DNA from: Caldilineaceae bacterium
GTDB lineage: Bacteria; Chloroflexota; Anaerolineae; Caldilineales; Caldilineaceae
Assembly (NCBI GenBank): GCA_019637695.1
Contig: JAHBVG010000010.1
Coordinates: 1-64,000, forward strand
DNA length: 64,000 bases
Direction: 5' to 3'
Below the pieces are notes generated by a model, which made no database searches, was not told the origin of the DNA, and saw nothing but the letters and a program-made list of their open reading frames with translations. Made by a program: the position numbers and the translations under genes. Of this stretch, positions 52,471 through 62,207 are shown piece by piece (within the stretch, counting starts at the first letter, position 1; each line of letters opens with the position of its first letter).

Positions 52471-55400
52471 TCATCTCGTCACCACCGGCAGGAAGAGCGT
52501 ACTCGCAGGCGAGGATGTCTTCTGCGTGTGGAAGCGCCAGGTATGGGCCGCAGCCAGCGGATTGCCGTTGGCGTCTTTGGCGGCGGTACTCACGCTGGCG
52601 GTGTATTCGACGTTCGCTTGCAGCGGCTCCAACAAGAGGATGGCCGCCTGGTAGAGTTTGGCGTCATAGGCGACCGTCGCCGCCAGCGCCCGGTTGCTGG
52701 CGTCTTTGACGTGCAGGCTGGCCGCCGTCAGCGTTGATCCATCCATCGCCTCTGAGAATTGCACCACCAAAATTGGCGCGTAGACCGGTCCGCCTGGGCT
52801 GATGAAGCGGGCGTCGGGTATGGCCTCCACCGCGGCGTTGTGCGTGGGCGATGTCCACGTAACAGTAGGCGCGTTCTTGTCGTTCGTTGATGGCTGCACG
52901 TTGATAATCACCAGCGCCGGGCGGCTCGTCATCGTCCCATTGTTGACGGTGAAGCGCAACTGATCCTGGCCGACGAAGCCTGCCGCCGGGGTATAGACGA
53001 GATTGGGCAACGATCCGCTGAGTGCGCCGTAGAGCGGTTCCTCGACCAGGGCAAAGGTCAGCAGCAGACCGGCGACTTCTCTGCCCGCAAGTTTGATGGC
53101 GACCGCTTCACCCGTGCGCGTGGTCAGCGTTTGGGGGATGGCGACCAGCGGCTGGATCGTGTTGACGACCACGTTGGTGGGCGTTACCTCTGGCACGCTG
53201 GGGAAGTAGACCGTGGCGCCGTTGGCGATCACCGTGCCGCTGGGCAGACCGGTCTTGAGCCGCACGGTGAAGGAGACCACGCCCGTGGCGCCCGGTTCCC
53301 CGGCGGGGTCGAGGGTGCCCACTTCCCAGAAGATGGCGCGGCTGGCGGCCACATAGCTGGCATTGCCATAGAGCGTCAACGTGCTGTCGTCGAAATGCTC
53401 GCTCAGCGTATCCTTGATATAGACGCCGTAAGCTTCGCCATCGCCCACATTCTCATAGGTGATGGTATAGGTGACGATCTGCCCCGGTACAAGATCCCCC
53501 TCAAGGCCAACCTTGGCGTTGGGATCTTTGGCGGCGCGGCACTCGTTGCATTCACCGTCGGGGTTGGCCGCGGCGACATTGAGGCTGGCGGGCAGCACCG
53601 GATTCACCACAAAATCGCGCCCCCCCGAGCTGATCGTGATACAGCTAGCGCTGTTGCCGTTCAACGTGCATTTCTCGCAAGTCGCGCATACCCTTTCCAC
53701 TTTACTGATCAGCATCCCAAAGAAGCGTTTGAAACGGCCCGTTTCGGTGTCGCACTCATATTTCTCGATAGTATGGACGCCCCAGTAGGGGAAGCCGCCC
53801 TCGCCGCACAGATAGCGATCCTCGGTGCAGCAGTAGCATTTGGGGTTGGTACATTCGCCGTTGCAGCCTTGACAATCGCTGTTGCACGTCCCCAGATCGA
53901 TGCCGTCGCTCAGGCCGGGGATGTCCTTTTTGATCACCTGTTTGGCCACGGTGTTGCCGCAATCGACAATGGCAAGCACATCGCCTTCGGCGGCTTTGGC
54001 GCAAGTGATCACATCGTTGACCGCGCTGACCCCAGGCACGAACTTCTTGGCGATACGCGTGGGGATCTTCTCGATGATGCATTTCTCCATGCAGTCGGTC
54101 CAGATGGAATCGACAGCCGCCGCGCTCACTGCGCTCTGCTCAGCCGCCTGCCATCCGCCCAACTGTAGATCATAGCGGATGGCGCCGCCGGTGCGACGTA
54201 CGGTGAGTCCACCCGGATCGATGACCAGGGCGACGGCCCTGGTTTCATGTCGCCAGATCACCGTAGCCACAAATTGCGGTTGGAAGCGCAACAGAATGTA
54301 GCGCGTCGTCTGCTGTCCGTCGCTGAGGTTGAGACGGCTGGCGACGCTGAAGACCGACCCTTCGGCGATGGCCTGCCCGAAGAGCGCTTCCACCTCAGGA
54401 TAGCTCTGGCGTTCGGCGTTGACCTGAGCCTGGGTCAGCTCCGTCTCAGCGACGACGGTCCTGGGCGTATAAGATAAATAGGGCGTGAAGTCGAAATCCA
54501 CAGGACCCGCGTTTGATCCACCCAGGTGGGCGATGACCGAGTCCTTGACGCCGTCGGGCAATCCCCAATCGTAGAGAACCTGCACCGAGACCATGCCGGT
54601 CGCCCCAGCCGCCAGCGTCCCCAACTTCCAAAAGATCTGGTTCTGTGACGGGTAGAGGATACCGCCGCCGCTGTCGTTTTCATAGTCGGCGTGGCTGGGC
54701 AGCGACACCACGAGGATGCCATTCTGCACCGGCTGCTCCGTGTCGTTTTGATAGAAGATAGCATAGGTCTGTGTGCTGCCGGGCGCGAAGATCTTCGGCC
54801 CCATTACCGAGACGCTCAACCCGCTGCTGGGCGCGCCGCCCGGCTCAGTCAGCCAGGGATCGTAGAGAACGCCATCGCTGACTTTATCCCCCTGGCCGTT
54901 CGGGTTGCCTTCATGGCGAGGACCATTGGCATGGCCCCACCAATTGTGGCGGGCGTCAACGACGGTTTCGGCCGGGTATGGGTTGCGCACGCCGAAGACA
55001 TTGGCCTCGAAGCGGTTACTTGTGAGCGTGGGGCTGGCAAAGTCCGCCAGGATCGCATCCCCAGCGCTGTGGTGGATGTGGCAATTGCTGACGAGGATGG
55101 TGTTGCTGCCCAGCCCGATCATCGCCTCGCCGTTGCCGCCGCCGTAGCCCACATCGCAATGTTGCAGCGTAGACGCAGATTGGGAGCCAATCGCGATCCC
55201 CCGCCACCAGCCCGGCGTCGCATTTGTGCCGGTGAAGGTGATGGGCGCGTCGGCGCTGCCCACGGCGATCAACGAGCCATAGACGCCCAGCGAACTACCC
55301 TGGCGGAAGCGCACCGCCACCCCAGGATCGACCGTCAGCGTGGCGTCCCAATCGACGATCACCACATCGTCGATCTCGTAGGGCAAGCCGCTCGGTTCCC

Positions 55401-56673
55401 AGGTCTGTTTGTTTTTCAGCGCGCCGCGCATGACCACTGCATTGTTGGCATTGCCGCTGGCTTTGAGATTGCGCAAGGTGGCGTCCGCTTCCAGACCCTG
55501 AAAATAGAAGGCGTCGCCGGTGTTGTCCCGGGCTTCGCTGTCGGCGACATGCAGTCTGGCTTTGGCCGATGCAAAGATCCCATGCGATCCCCCGTTTTGG
55601 AGCAGCGTATTGGTGACGGTCACCGCGCCGCTGCTGATCGCCATGTTGCCGCCATTCTGGTTGGGGACGCCGCCATACTCGACGATCACATGATCGAAGA
55701 GGGCCGTCTTGCCGTCGACCAGCGTCAGGTTGATGCCTTTCCACGAACCCACGGTCGGGTTTACACTCGTAAAGCGGATCTTCGACTGCGCTGTTCCCTG
55801 CGCCTTCAGGTTGCCGTTGACGAAGAAAGCCCCGGCGGCGCTGTTAGCGGATTGGAAGCGCATCTCCACGCCCGGCTCAATGGTCAACGTGCTGCCGCTG
55901 GAGACAGTCAGATCCCCTGAGACTAGATAGGGAAGCCCCATCTCTTCGAGGACGTAGCTGCCCTCTCCATCCCCAAAGCTGCCCAAATAGGCAAAATAGA
56001 GGACCACGCCATCCGCGCCATTGCCGCTGGCCTTGAGATTTTTTAGCACCGGGTCTGATTCAATGGCAAGCACAAAGTGGACGGCGTCGCCGGCGTTGTT
56101 GTTGAATTCGCTATCTTGCACGGTGACGGCGCGTTCGACGCCGCTGAAGATCAGCCCGGCGCGTCCACTGTGGCGCAGCGTGCTATGGCGCATGTCCAGC
56201 GCTGCGGCGCGCACATGCACCAATCCAGGGGCCTTGATCGGGTCGCCGCCATACTCGACGATCACATGGTGGAGGGTGGCGCTGCCCGTGTTCTGTCCCA
56301 CATTCTGCACGGTGATATCCTTCCACGCGCCGGGCGTTTTGTTGACGCCGGTGAAGAGGATCTTCTCTCCTGCCGTGCCCACTGCGATCAGCGTGCCGTT
56401 GACGATCAGCCGCGTGTTCGCCCGAAAGCGCACCTCCACGCCGGCGTGGATCGTCAACGTGATCCCCGGATTGATGGTCAGGTCATTGGCGATCTCGTAG
56501 GGGCCGTTGGCCTTTGTCCACTCGGTGTCTTGGGTGATATAGCCCGACGAAATGATCGTCGTCTGCCGCGGCGCGGCCTGTGTCGTTGAAAAAGAAGTGA
56601 TCGCCAGCACGCCGATCAGCGCCAGCAACAAATGAGAAACGCTGCGGCGGAAATGAGGGAATAGCGAACTCAT
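52471..56673 (-). CDS. 1400-aa secreted protein: beta-helix, DUF11 repeats, SbsA-type Ig, LPVVTR tail
   Basis: A signal peptide (LLLALIGVLAITSFSTTQAAP) precedes a right-handed beta-helix region. It contains repeated blocks of the type GSTLTIEPGVEMRF and VDWDATLTVDPGVAVRFRQG, with VIVEYGG steps. DUF11-like segments follow (NDTEQPVQNGILVVSLPSHA and GQIVTYTITYENVGDGEAYG). Between them is a Cys-rich insert (CNSDCQGCNGECTNPKCYCC and further CxxC pairs, about 925-1005). Near the C-terminus is a SbsA-type Ig domain (VVQFSEAMDGSTLTAASLHV). The last residues are TLFLPVVTR. It is probably cell-surface or matrix associated, binding carbohydrate. Confidence 0.8.
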   Translation of the reverse strand: MSSLFPHFRRSVSHLLLALIGVLAITSFSTTQAAPRQTTIISSGYITQDTEWTKANGPYEIANDLTINPGITLTIHAGVEVRFRANTRLIVNGTLIAVGTAGEKILFTGVNKTPGAWKDITVQNVGQNTGSATLHHVIVEYGGDPIKAPGLVHVRAAALDMRHSTLRHSGRAGLIFSGVERAVTVQDSEFNNNAGDAVHFVLAIESDPVLKNLKASGNGADGVVLYFAYLGSFGDGEGSYVLEEMGLPYLVSGDLTVSSGSTLTIEPGVEMRFQSANSAAGAFFVNGNLKAQGTAQSKIRFTSVNPTVGSWKGINLTLVDGKTALFDHVIVEYGGVPNQNGGNMAISSGAVTVTNTLLQNGGSHGIFASAKARLHVADSEARDNTGDAFYFQGLEADATLRNLKASGNANNAVVMRGALKNKQTWEPSGLPYEIDDVVIVDWDATLTVDPGVAVRFRQGSSLGVYGSLIAVGSADAPITFTGTNATPGWWRGIAIGSQSASTLQHCDVGYGGGNGEAMIGLGSNTILVSNCHIHHSAGDAILADFASPTLTSNRFEANVFGVRNPYPAETVVDARHNWWGHANGPRHEGNPNGQGDKVSDGVLYDPWLTEPGGAPSSGLSVSVMGPKIFAPGSTQTYAIFYQNDTEQPVQNGILVVSLPSHADYENDSGGGILYPSQNQIFWKLGTLAAGATGMVSVQVLYDWGLPDGVKDSVIAHLGGSNAGPVDFDFTPYLSYTPRTVVAETELTQAQVNAERQSYPEVEALFGQAIAEGSVFSVASRLNLSDGQQTTRYILLRFQPQFVATVIWRHETRAVALVIDPGGLTVRRTGGAIRYDLQLGGWQAAEQSAVSAAAVDSIWTDCMEKCIIEKIPTRIAKKFVPGVSAVNDVITCAKAAEGDVLAIVDCGNTVAKQVIKKDIPGLSDGIDLGTCNSDCQGCNGECTNPKCYCCTEDRYLCGEGGFPYWGVHTIEKYECDTETGRFKRFFGMLISKVERVCATCEKCTLNGNSASCITISSGGRDFVVNPVLPASLNVAAANPDGECNECRAAKDPNAKVGLEGDLVPGQIVTYTITYENVGDGEAYGVYIKDTLSEHFDDSTLTLYGNASYVAASRAIFWEVGTLDPAGEPGATGVVSFTVRLKTGLPSGTVIANGATVYFPSVPEVTPTNVVVNTIQPLVAIPQTLTTRTGEAVAIKLAGREVAGLLLTFALVEEPLYGALSGSLPNLVYTPAAGFVGQDQLRFTVNNGTMTSRPALVIINVQPSTNDKNAPTVTWTSPTHNAAVEAIPDARFISPGGPVYAPILVVQFSEAMDGSTLTAASLHVKDASNRALAATVAYDAKLYQAAILLLEPLQANVEYTASVSTAAKDANGNPLAAAHTWRFHTQKTSSPASTLFLPVVTR

Positions 56674-56801
56674 CCGAGATTGTCCTTTCGTTTGGAGGAA
56701 TATCCACTGCGGACAATCTAGCCGATGACCTGTTTGGTAAACGTTTGGTAAGCGTTTGAAGGGGACCGCGGACGACGGACCGCAGACCGCAGAAGCAGGA
56801 C

Positions 56802-56826
56802 GGAGGACGAACGTCCATCGTCCTCC
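56802..56826 (-). terminator. Hairpin GGAGGACGA/TCGTCCTCC in repeat text, possible terminator
   Basis: A 9-bp perfect stem with a 7-base loop lies just beyond the permease gene stop (56840, minus strand). It is part of a GACGGACCGCAGACCGC-type low-complexity stretch at 56761-56840 shared in style with 62030. Confidence 0.45.
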
Positions 56827-56839
56827 ATCCTCCGTCCGT

Positions 56840-59695
56840 CTACCCCGGATTCCCCATTCGCAACGTGGTGAAGACCCGCTGGCGGAAACTGCGGGTAATG
56901 ACGACGATCTCGACGATCACCATGCCCAGCGTAAAGAGGACGGCCAGGGCGGCAATGCGATCCCAGGCGATGAAGGGGATGAGCGGCGGCAGGGGAAGCG
57001 TCGCCGCGCCGGTGATGCGGAAGAAGGGCGTGAAGAGGAAGGCTGCCAGCGCGCCGATCAATGTGCCGCCCAGCGCGCCATAAGCGGTGATCAAGGCGTA
57101 TTCCATCCCCACCTGGGTGAGGACCTGTCCGCGGCGCAGTCCCAAAGCGCGCAGGACGCCAAACTGGTAACCTCGCTCACTCAGCGCAGCGAAACCATGG
57201 ACCAGCAGCGCCAATATCGCCATAATCGCTGCGGCCACAAAGCCAATCGAGAGTGTGCCGAAGATGCCCACCCGCTCCAGCCGCGCTTGTTCGGCGGCGA
57301 CCAGGGCGATGGTGTTGCGCGCCATGCCGGGGAAGATCCCCGTCCGTTCCACAGCGTCAAAGACAGCTTTCGGCTGCGCGTTCTCTTCCATGCGCAGCCA
57401 GACGTAATGGGGGAACTCGCTGCCCGCCATAAAAAAGAGCGCCTCCAAATTGCCAATGATCAGGAGATCTTGATGGGGCTGCCCCGGCGCTGCGCCATCG
57501 TAGGCTGTGGGAAAATAGGTGAAGACCCCGGCGATGGTAAAGGCAGCGGCGAGGCGTGACGTGCTGTCAAGCGCAATGCTCAATTCGATCTGATCGCCGA
57601 TCCCCAATACGTGTTGGTTGAGGAAGCGCTGGGAGACGAGGATATTCTCAGGGGCCAGCGCCAACCGGTTCATCAGCGCGCCCACCGATTCCGCCGCAAA
57701 ATCAGGGCGGAACCAGACGACGTTTGGAAAGTCCACGCGATCGACGGCCAGGAAGCGCCCATCCCCGCGACCCGCTGCCGTCTGGTAGCGCACGCGGTAG
57801 TCGCCAACACGCGCCGTCGCCGCCACACCGGGCAGATCGTCAAAGGCGCCCTTCTGCATCACCAGCGGCGTCGCATTTGTCTCGTCCAGGCTCATGGGAA
57901 GGAAGCGGGCGTCGGCGCCAATGCTGTAATAGATACGTTCGACGAGCCAGCGATCCAGGCTGGCCGCCATCGAGACGGTGTAGATCCCCATGGCCAGCAG
58001 CACGATCACCAGCAGCAGGGGCGTCACATAGGCGGCGCTGTGGCGTCCTAACTGGCGCAGCACAAGATGCGGGGTAAGCCAGGGGGCGCGGGCGGCCAGC
58101 CAATCGAGCAGCGCCATCAACGGCGGGAAGATGCGCATTGTCACCAGCGCTGCCGTCAGCACAAAGAGCGCCGGGGCAAGGACAAGCAGCGGATCTTGGA
58201 AGAGTGCATCCGCGCCGGTTGCGCCAGGATTGGCAAAGCTGCCGCGCCCCAGCAGTTGACGATAGACATAGACCGTCGGCGCCACCAGCAATAGATCGAG
58301 ATAGGCTCGCTGCCAGAAGGGGGGACGCGTCTGCCGGGCATGTTCGCGTTCTTGCTGAACGACGCTGCGCGCGGCCATCCCCACCACGGGGGCAAGCCGG
58401 GCCAGCAGCGCTACCCCCAACGCCACGGCGACAAGCCGCAGATCCAACCCCTGTAGCGAGACGGGCAAGGGGTCGCGATCCGTAAAGGTGAGGAACGAAG
58501 CGGTGTATCCCATCTGCCGGGCCAGGAAGAGGCCAAGTCCCATCCCCAGCGGCGCGGCGACGGCGAAGAGCAACATCTGCTCAATCAGCGCCATCCCCAC
58601 CAGCGTGGATTTGCTCATCCCTCGGCTGCGCAAGATGCTGATCTCGCGCTGTTGGCGGCGGGCGACGATGGCCGAGATCAAGAGCAGGAAGTAGAGCAAG
58701 AAGACCAGCGATGGCAGATTGAAGCCCAAGAGCATTGTCGTGAGTACATTCTGCCGGCCCACAAACTGCTGGAGGGGTCCTAACGGTGAGATGTCGAGGC
58801 GGGCGTCGGGCAGATAGCGGCCAATGATCGCCATGGCGCGATTGAAGCCGACCACATATTGGCGGGCCAGGGCCGGGTTGAGTCCGCTGTCATCCAGGGT
58901 GATGTGCCAGGAGATCGCACGCGATTTCGAGGCCAACACCGGTTCGATGAAGTTGATGTAATCGCCGCGGCGCACCATCAACGCCGTGCGCAGGTTGCTG
59001 TTCGGGTTCTTAAACCAGAAGGGATCGGCGGGATCGCTCGCTGTCCAAAACCCGACGACACGCACAGTGGTAATCGGCTGGCTGATATTGAAGCCAAGCT
59101 GAAAACGTTCGCCCGGATGGATGCCCATCTCCTCAGCCATCAACGTGTGGATCCAAACGTCGAGCGCGTCGGATGAAGACGAACCGGTGGGAGCAAAAGG
59201 ATCGCCGGCCACCGTCTCCATCTTGTCGGCCACATCCGCCACATAGACCACGTTGACCGATCCCAACATGCCCCGGCTTTCGCTGTAGCGTTCATCGTCG
59301 GCGTTGGGGAGCAGCATGAGGCTTCCGCTCTCCACCTGCAAGCCCTGGCGGGCGCGCGGCAACCCGATCTCCGCCGAGAGCGTCCCGGCCAGATTGCCCG
59401 CCACCTGTTCGGCGTTGGCAATCGAGAGCGGCTGCCGCGCCGAGGGGAAGACGTAAACGCGCAGCGAAAAAGGATCGCGCCCCGTCTGGCGCGTCAACGT
59501 TGCCAACTCCTGTTGGAGGATGGCGCGATCCACGCCCTGGGCGAAGAAGGCAGCGCTGGTCAACAACGCCACCGCCAACACAATCCCAAAGAGGTTGAGC
59601 AGCGTCAGCCCCAAACGGCTGATCAGACTGCGCATCATCAAGCGGATCAGATCGGCGAGGATAAGAATGGGGCGGAAGATGGTTTGACTGTTCAT
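56840..59695 (-). CDS. FtsX/MacB-type ABC transporter permease (double-repeat), no adjacent ATPase
   Basis: 951 aa from ATG 59695 (MNSQTIFRPILILADLIRLM). A longer frame to 59917 runs into repeat text. There is one N-terminal helix, a large extracytoplasmic MacB-like region, then a block of three helices with a typical FtsX sequence (SAIVARRQQREISILRSRGMS). A second similar half carries a closing block (LSERGYQFGVLRALGLRRGQVL). FtsX-like permeases move lipoproteins, peptides or signals with a separate ATPase. None is encoded next to it. The secreted 1400-aa protein lies downstream on the same strand. Confidence 0.85.
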   Translation of the reverse strand: MNSQTIFRPILILADLIRLMMRSLISRLGLTLLNLFGIVLAVALLTSAAFFAQGVDRAILQQELATLTRQTGRDPFSLRVYVFPSARQPLSIANAEQVAGNLAGTLSAEIGLPRARQGLQVESGSLMLLPNADDERYSESRGMLGSVNVVYVADVADKMETVAGDPFAPTGSSSSDALDVWIHTLMAEEMGIHPGERFQLGFNISQPITTVRVVGFWTASDPADPFWFKNPNSNLRTALMVRRGDYINFIEPVLASKSRAISWHITLDDSGLNPALARQYVVGFNRAMAIIGRYLPDARLDISPLGPLQQFVGRQNVLTTMLLGFNLPSLVFLLYFLLLISAIVARRQQREISILRSRGMSKSTLVGMALIEQMLLFAVAAPLGMGLGLFLARQMGYTASFLTFTDRDPLPVSLQGLDLRLVAVALGVALLARLAPVVGMAARSVVQQEREHARQTRPPFWQRAYLDLLLVAPTVYVYRQLLGRGSFANPGATGADALFQDPLLVLAPALFVLTAALVTMRIFPPLMALLDWLAARAPWLTPHLVLRQLGRHSAAYVTPLLLVIVLLAMGIYTVSMAASLDRWLVERIYYSIGADARFLPMSLDETNATPLVMQKGAFDDLPGVAATARVGDYRVRYQTAAGRGDGRFLAVDRVDFPNVVWFRPDFAAESVGALMNRLALAPENILVSQRFLNQHVLGIGDQIELSIALDSTSRLAAAFTIAGVFTYFPTAYDGAAPGQPHQDLLIIGNLEALFFMAGSEFPHYVWLRMEENAQPKAVFDAVERTGIFPGMARNTIALVAAEQARLERVGIFGTLSIGFVAAAIMAILALLVHGFAALSERGYQFGVLRALGLRRGQVLTQVGMEYALITAYGALGGTLIGALAAFLFTPFFRITGAATLPLPPLIPFIAWDRIAALAVLFTLGMVIVEIVVITRSFRQRVFTTLRMGNPG

Positions 59696-60027
59696 CCATG
59701 CTCTTCTGTCTAGATTGCGAATTGCGAGGGGCGAATTGCGAGGGGCGTGAGGGCTGGTCTCTTGCAACCTGCCACCCTCTACCATTGCGCCTGTCACAGT
59801 TCTAGTCGAGTCCAATCTGCACGTGGGCGTGCTCCCTCCGCCGGCATTTGTAAAGATGAGCCCGCTCCGAAATGAACCATGCCCGTACTTTGGACATTGT
59901 AGAACCCGCCGAATCAATTCGGCGTCTGGTAGAAGAAACCCGTTTCAACGGGTTGTGAACGGGATCGCAGAACCCACCTGCAAACCTGCACCACTTTTGC
60001 CTTTTGCCCTTTGCCCTTTGCCTTTTC
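59696..60027. repeat. Intergenic region of dispersed low-complexity repeats
   Basis: The gap holds GCGAATTGCGAGGGGC repeats (59716-59750), a short palindrome (GAATCAATTCGGCG region), and a TTTTGCCCTTTGCCCTTTGC tract (59997-60027). I see no gene. Confidence 0.6.
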
Positions 60028-60921
60028 TCATTCCCCGTGGATCTTTACATTCCCCATCATCTCGTAGACCTTGACGATGCCGGCGTCGTCAAGGCGTCCC
60101 CAGCCCAGGGCCGAGGCGGCCACATAGATCTGATAGGCCGCGGCGGTGAGCGGCAAGGGGAAGCGCTCGGCCTTACCCGTTTCCAGCACAATCCCCAGAT
60201 CCTTGATCCAGATATCCACGGCGCTGTGCGGGGTGTAATCGTCTTCAAGGATATGGGGCACGCGGTTTTGGAACATCCACGAGCCGCCAGCGCTGGTACA
60301 GATGATATCATAGACGGTGCGCAGGTCCATACCCGATTTGGCGGCAAAGGCCATGGCTTCCGCCGCCGAGACAATGTGGACGCCGGCCAGCAATTGGTTG
60401 ATCATCTTCATCGTCGAGCCTTGACCGCACTCGTCGCCCAGCCGGTAGACGTTGGCCGCCAGCGCCGAAAGCACCGGCTCGGCGCGTTCAAAGGCCGCCG
60501 GGTGGCCCGATGTCATCATGCTCAGCGTGCCATCCGCAGCGCGGCCTGTGCCCCCGCTCACCGGCGCGTCGATCATCTCCAATCCTTGAGCGTAGAGCCG
60601 GTCCGCGGTTTGGCGGGCGAAGGCCGGTGGAACCGTGCTGCATACCATCACCACGCTCCCCGCCGAGAGCTTCGCCGCCGCGCCCTCCTCGCCGAAGAGG
60701 ACCGACTCCACCTGCTCGGCGTTGAGGACCATCAAGATCAGCAGATCTGCGCCCTCCGCTGCCTCCGCCGCCGAGGAGACGCCCACACCGCCCGCCTCTG
60801 TCAAGCGATCCACCGCCGCCGGCATCACATCGTAGCCGCGTACGCAAAACCCTTCCTTCAACAGTACCCGCGCCATGCCCATCCCCATCGCGCCCAGGCC
60901 AATGAAACCGATGGTCGTCAT
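60028..60921 (-). CDS. ltnD: Beta-hydroxyacid dehydrogenase, L-threonate dehydrogenase-like
   Basis: 297 aa. N-terminal NAD site IGFIGLGAMGMGMARVLLKEG, substrate loop MIDAPVSGGTGRAADGTLSMM, catalytic Lys in GSTMKMINQLLAGVHIVSAAEAMAFA (about residue 171), and GGSWMFQNRVPHILEDDYTPHSAVDIWIKDLGIV. The last block, with SWMFxNR and DYTPxSAVDIxxKDLG, is characteristic of L-threonate/D-erythronate-type dehydrogenases (LtnD) within the 3-hydroxyisobutyrate dehydrogenase family. No otnK/otnI or aldolase partner is visible, so the pathway assignment is tentative. Confidence 0.75.
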   Translation of the reverse strand: MTTIGFIGLGAMGMGMARVLLKEGFCVRGYDVMPAAVDRLTEAGGVGVSSAAEAAEGADLLILMVLNAEQVESVLFGEEGAAAKLSAGSVVMVCSTVPPAFARQTADRLYAQGLEMIDAPVSGGTGRAADGTLSMMTSGHPAAFERAEPVLSALAANVYRLGDECGQGSTMKMINQLLAGVHIVSAAEAMAFAAKSGMDLRTVYDIICTSAGGSWMFQNRVPHILEDDYTPHSAVDIWIKDLGIVLETGKAERFPLPLTAAAYQIYVAASALGWGRLDDAGIVKVYEMMGNVKIHGE

Positions 60922-61045
60922 AGAAAGACTCTCTTTCGTGTGATGATGGAGAGTAATGAGTAATGATTAATGAGTAAGGATTCGCCGACGCTGATGGTTC
61001 CAAAGCTTGAAACCAACTTCGTTAACCGATTTTACTCATTACTCC

Positions 61046-61993
61046 TTACTTCCCTCCCGGTTTGCCATGACATTGTTTGTACTTTTTGCCGCTGCCACAG
61101 GGACAGGGATCGTTGCGCCCGATCTTTTCGCCCATGCGCACGAAGGTTTCAACCGGTTCGTCGTCCGGTTCGTCGATTGGTGGGAGCGGTCGCGCGGTCA
61201 GCTCGTTGAGAAAGTCTTCAAACCCTTCATCGTATTCTTCCTCGTCATCCTCTTCCTCGTCGAAGGCCGCCCATTCCTCCAACTCGCCGATGGCGTCGTC
61301 GATCAGTTGACGGTATGGACTGTCCACGATCTCCTCGTAAAAGGTAGCTTCGGCATCCGTCTCAAAGAGGGATGTCACAAAATTTGCATCGTCAATCATC
61401 AAGTCGATCAAACCGTCGGCAAATAGACGATCGACCTCTGGACGCAGATCTGCAAAATGCAAAACAGCCGTGGAATGAACCAACTCAGACCAGAGTACAC
61501 TTTCGACTCGTTCCAGGCTGGTGTAGAGCTTCTGATAGTAATCATGCAGCGCTTCAGGCGAGAGAAATCCCTGACCCAGCAGAGTTTCCAGCGCCTCAAT
61601 GCCAGCCACGCGCACCCATTCGTGGGCCACCTCGTTTTCGATCAACTGTTGGATGCCGGCGATCTCCCCGCCGCTGACCGACGCCAACGCTCGCCCCAAT
61701 CCCTCAGTGATGAACTCTCCGAACAGCACATCTACCCTGTCTGGCGGCAGCGAAGCCATCTCCACCAGCAGTGGATAGGCGCGTGTCTCGCGAAATTGGG
61801 CGAGCAGATAGATCGCCATAACGGGACCTATTGCCTCTACATATTCTGAATCGGAGTCGTCGATGACCTCGCGCAAATAGTCCAGCAGGTGCGGCGTGAT
61901 CTCCTCGCGTTGCGCAATCGCCGCCTCCATCGCCTCGCGCGGAAAGAAACCTTCGGCGCCGCTCAACTCAGCGATAATTTCAGATGGATTCAT
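61046..61993 (-). CDS. DUF1186 and SEC-C motif protein
   Basis: 315 aa. The DUF1186 region ([46 protein letters not shown]) forms HEAT-like helices. A very acidic linker ([15 protein letters not shown]) follows. The C-terminus is a SEC-C zinc motif, [24 protein letters not shown] motifs bind zinc and often contact ribosomes or SecB-type clients, but the function of this family is unknown. A repeat tract of GAGTAATGAGTAATGA type separates it from the dehydrogenase. Confidence 0.88.
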   Translation of the reverse strand: MNPSEIIAELSGAEGFFPREAMEAAIAQREEITPHLLDYLREVIDDSDSEYVEAIGPVMAIYLLAQFRETRAYPLLVEMASLPPDRVDVLFGEFITEGLGRALASVSGGEIAGIQQLIENEVAHEWVRVAGIEALETLLGQGFLSPEALHDYYQKLYTSLERVESVLWSELVHSTAVLHFADLRPEVDRLFADGLIDLMIDDANFVTSLFETDAEATFYEEIVDSPYRQLIDDAIGELEEWAAFDEEEDDEEEYDEGFEDFLNELTARPLPPIDEPDDEPVETFVRMGEKIGRNDPCPCGSGKKYKQCHGKPGGK

Positions 61994-62207
61994 GTGTTGT
62001 TCTCCTTTGATGGTGTAGTTGTCGATGACCGCGGATGGCAGACGGCGGATGGTTAGTGACTGGTGATAAGTGACTGGGGAGAGATGATAAGACGAAGCGT
62101 GTTACGTGTCGCCAATTGCGAGCCTGCTACTTGCAAACCTGCCACCTGCAAACTTGCAACTTGCAAACTCCTCTACCACTTCTGCCCTTTGCCTTTTGCC
62201 CTTTGCC
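61994..62207. repeat. Intergenic repeat text (CTGCAAACTTGCAACTTGC, GACTGGTGATAAGTGACTGG)
   Basis: The gap between the DUF1186 gene and the ThDP gene has three kinds of short word repeats: GTGACTGG-type, TTGCAAACCTGCCACCTGC-type and TTTGCCTTTTGCCCTTTGCC-type. I see no gene in it. Confidence 0.6.

Noticed and set aside
53131..55920. Long plus-strand open frames opposite the 1400-aa gene
   Set aside because: They mirror the codon periodicity of the beta-helix gene and carry no recognised motif.
59696..59917. 74-residue N-terminal extension of the FtsX-like permease
   Set aside because: It is encoded by repeat text, has no signal-like or family sequence, and ATG 59695 begins at the first membrane segment.
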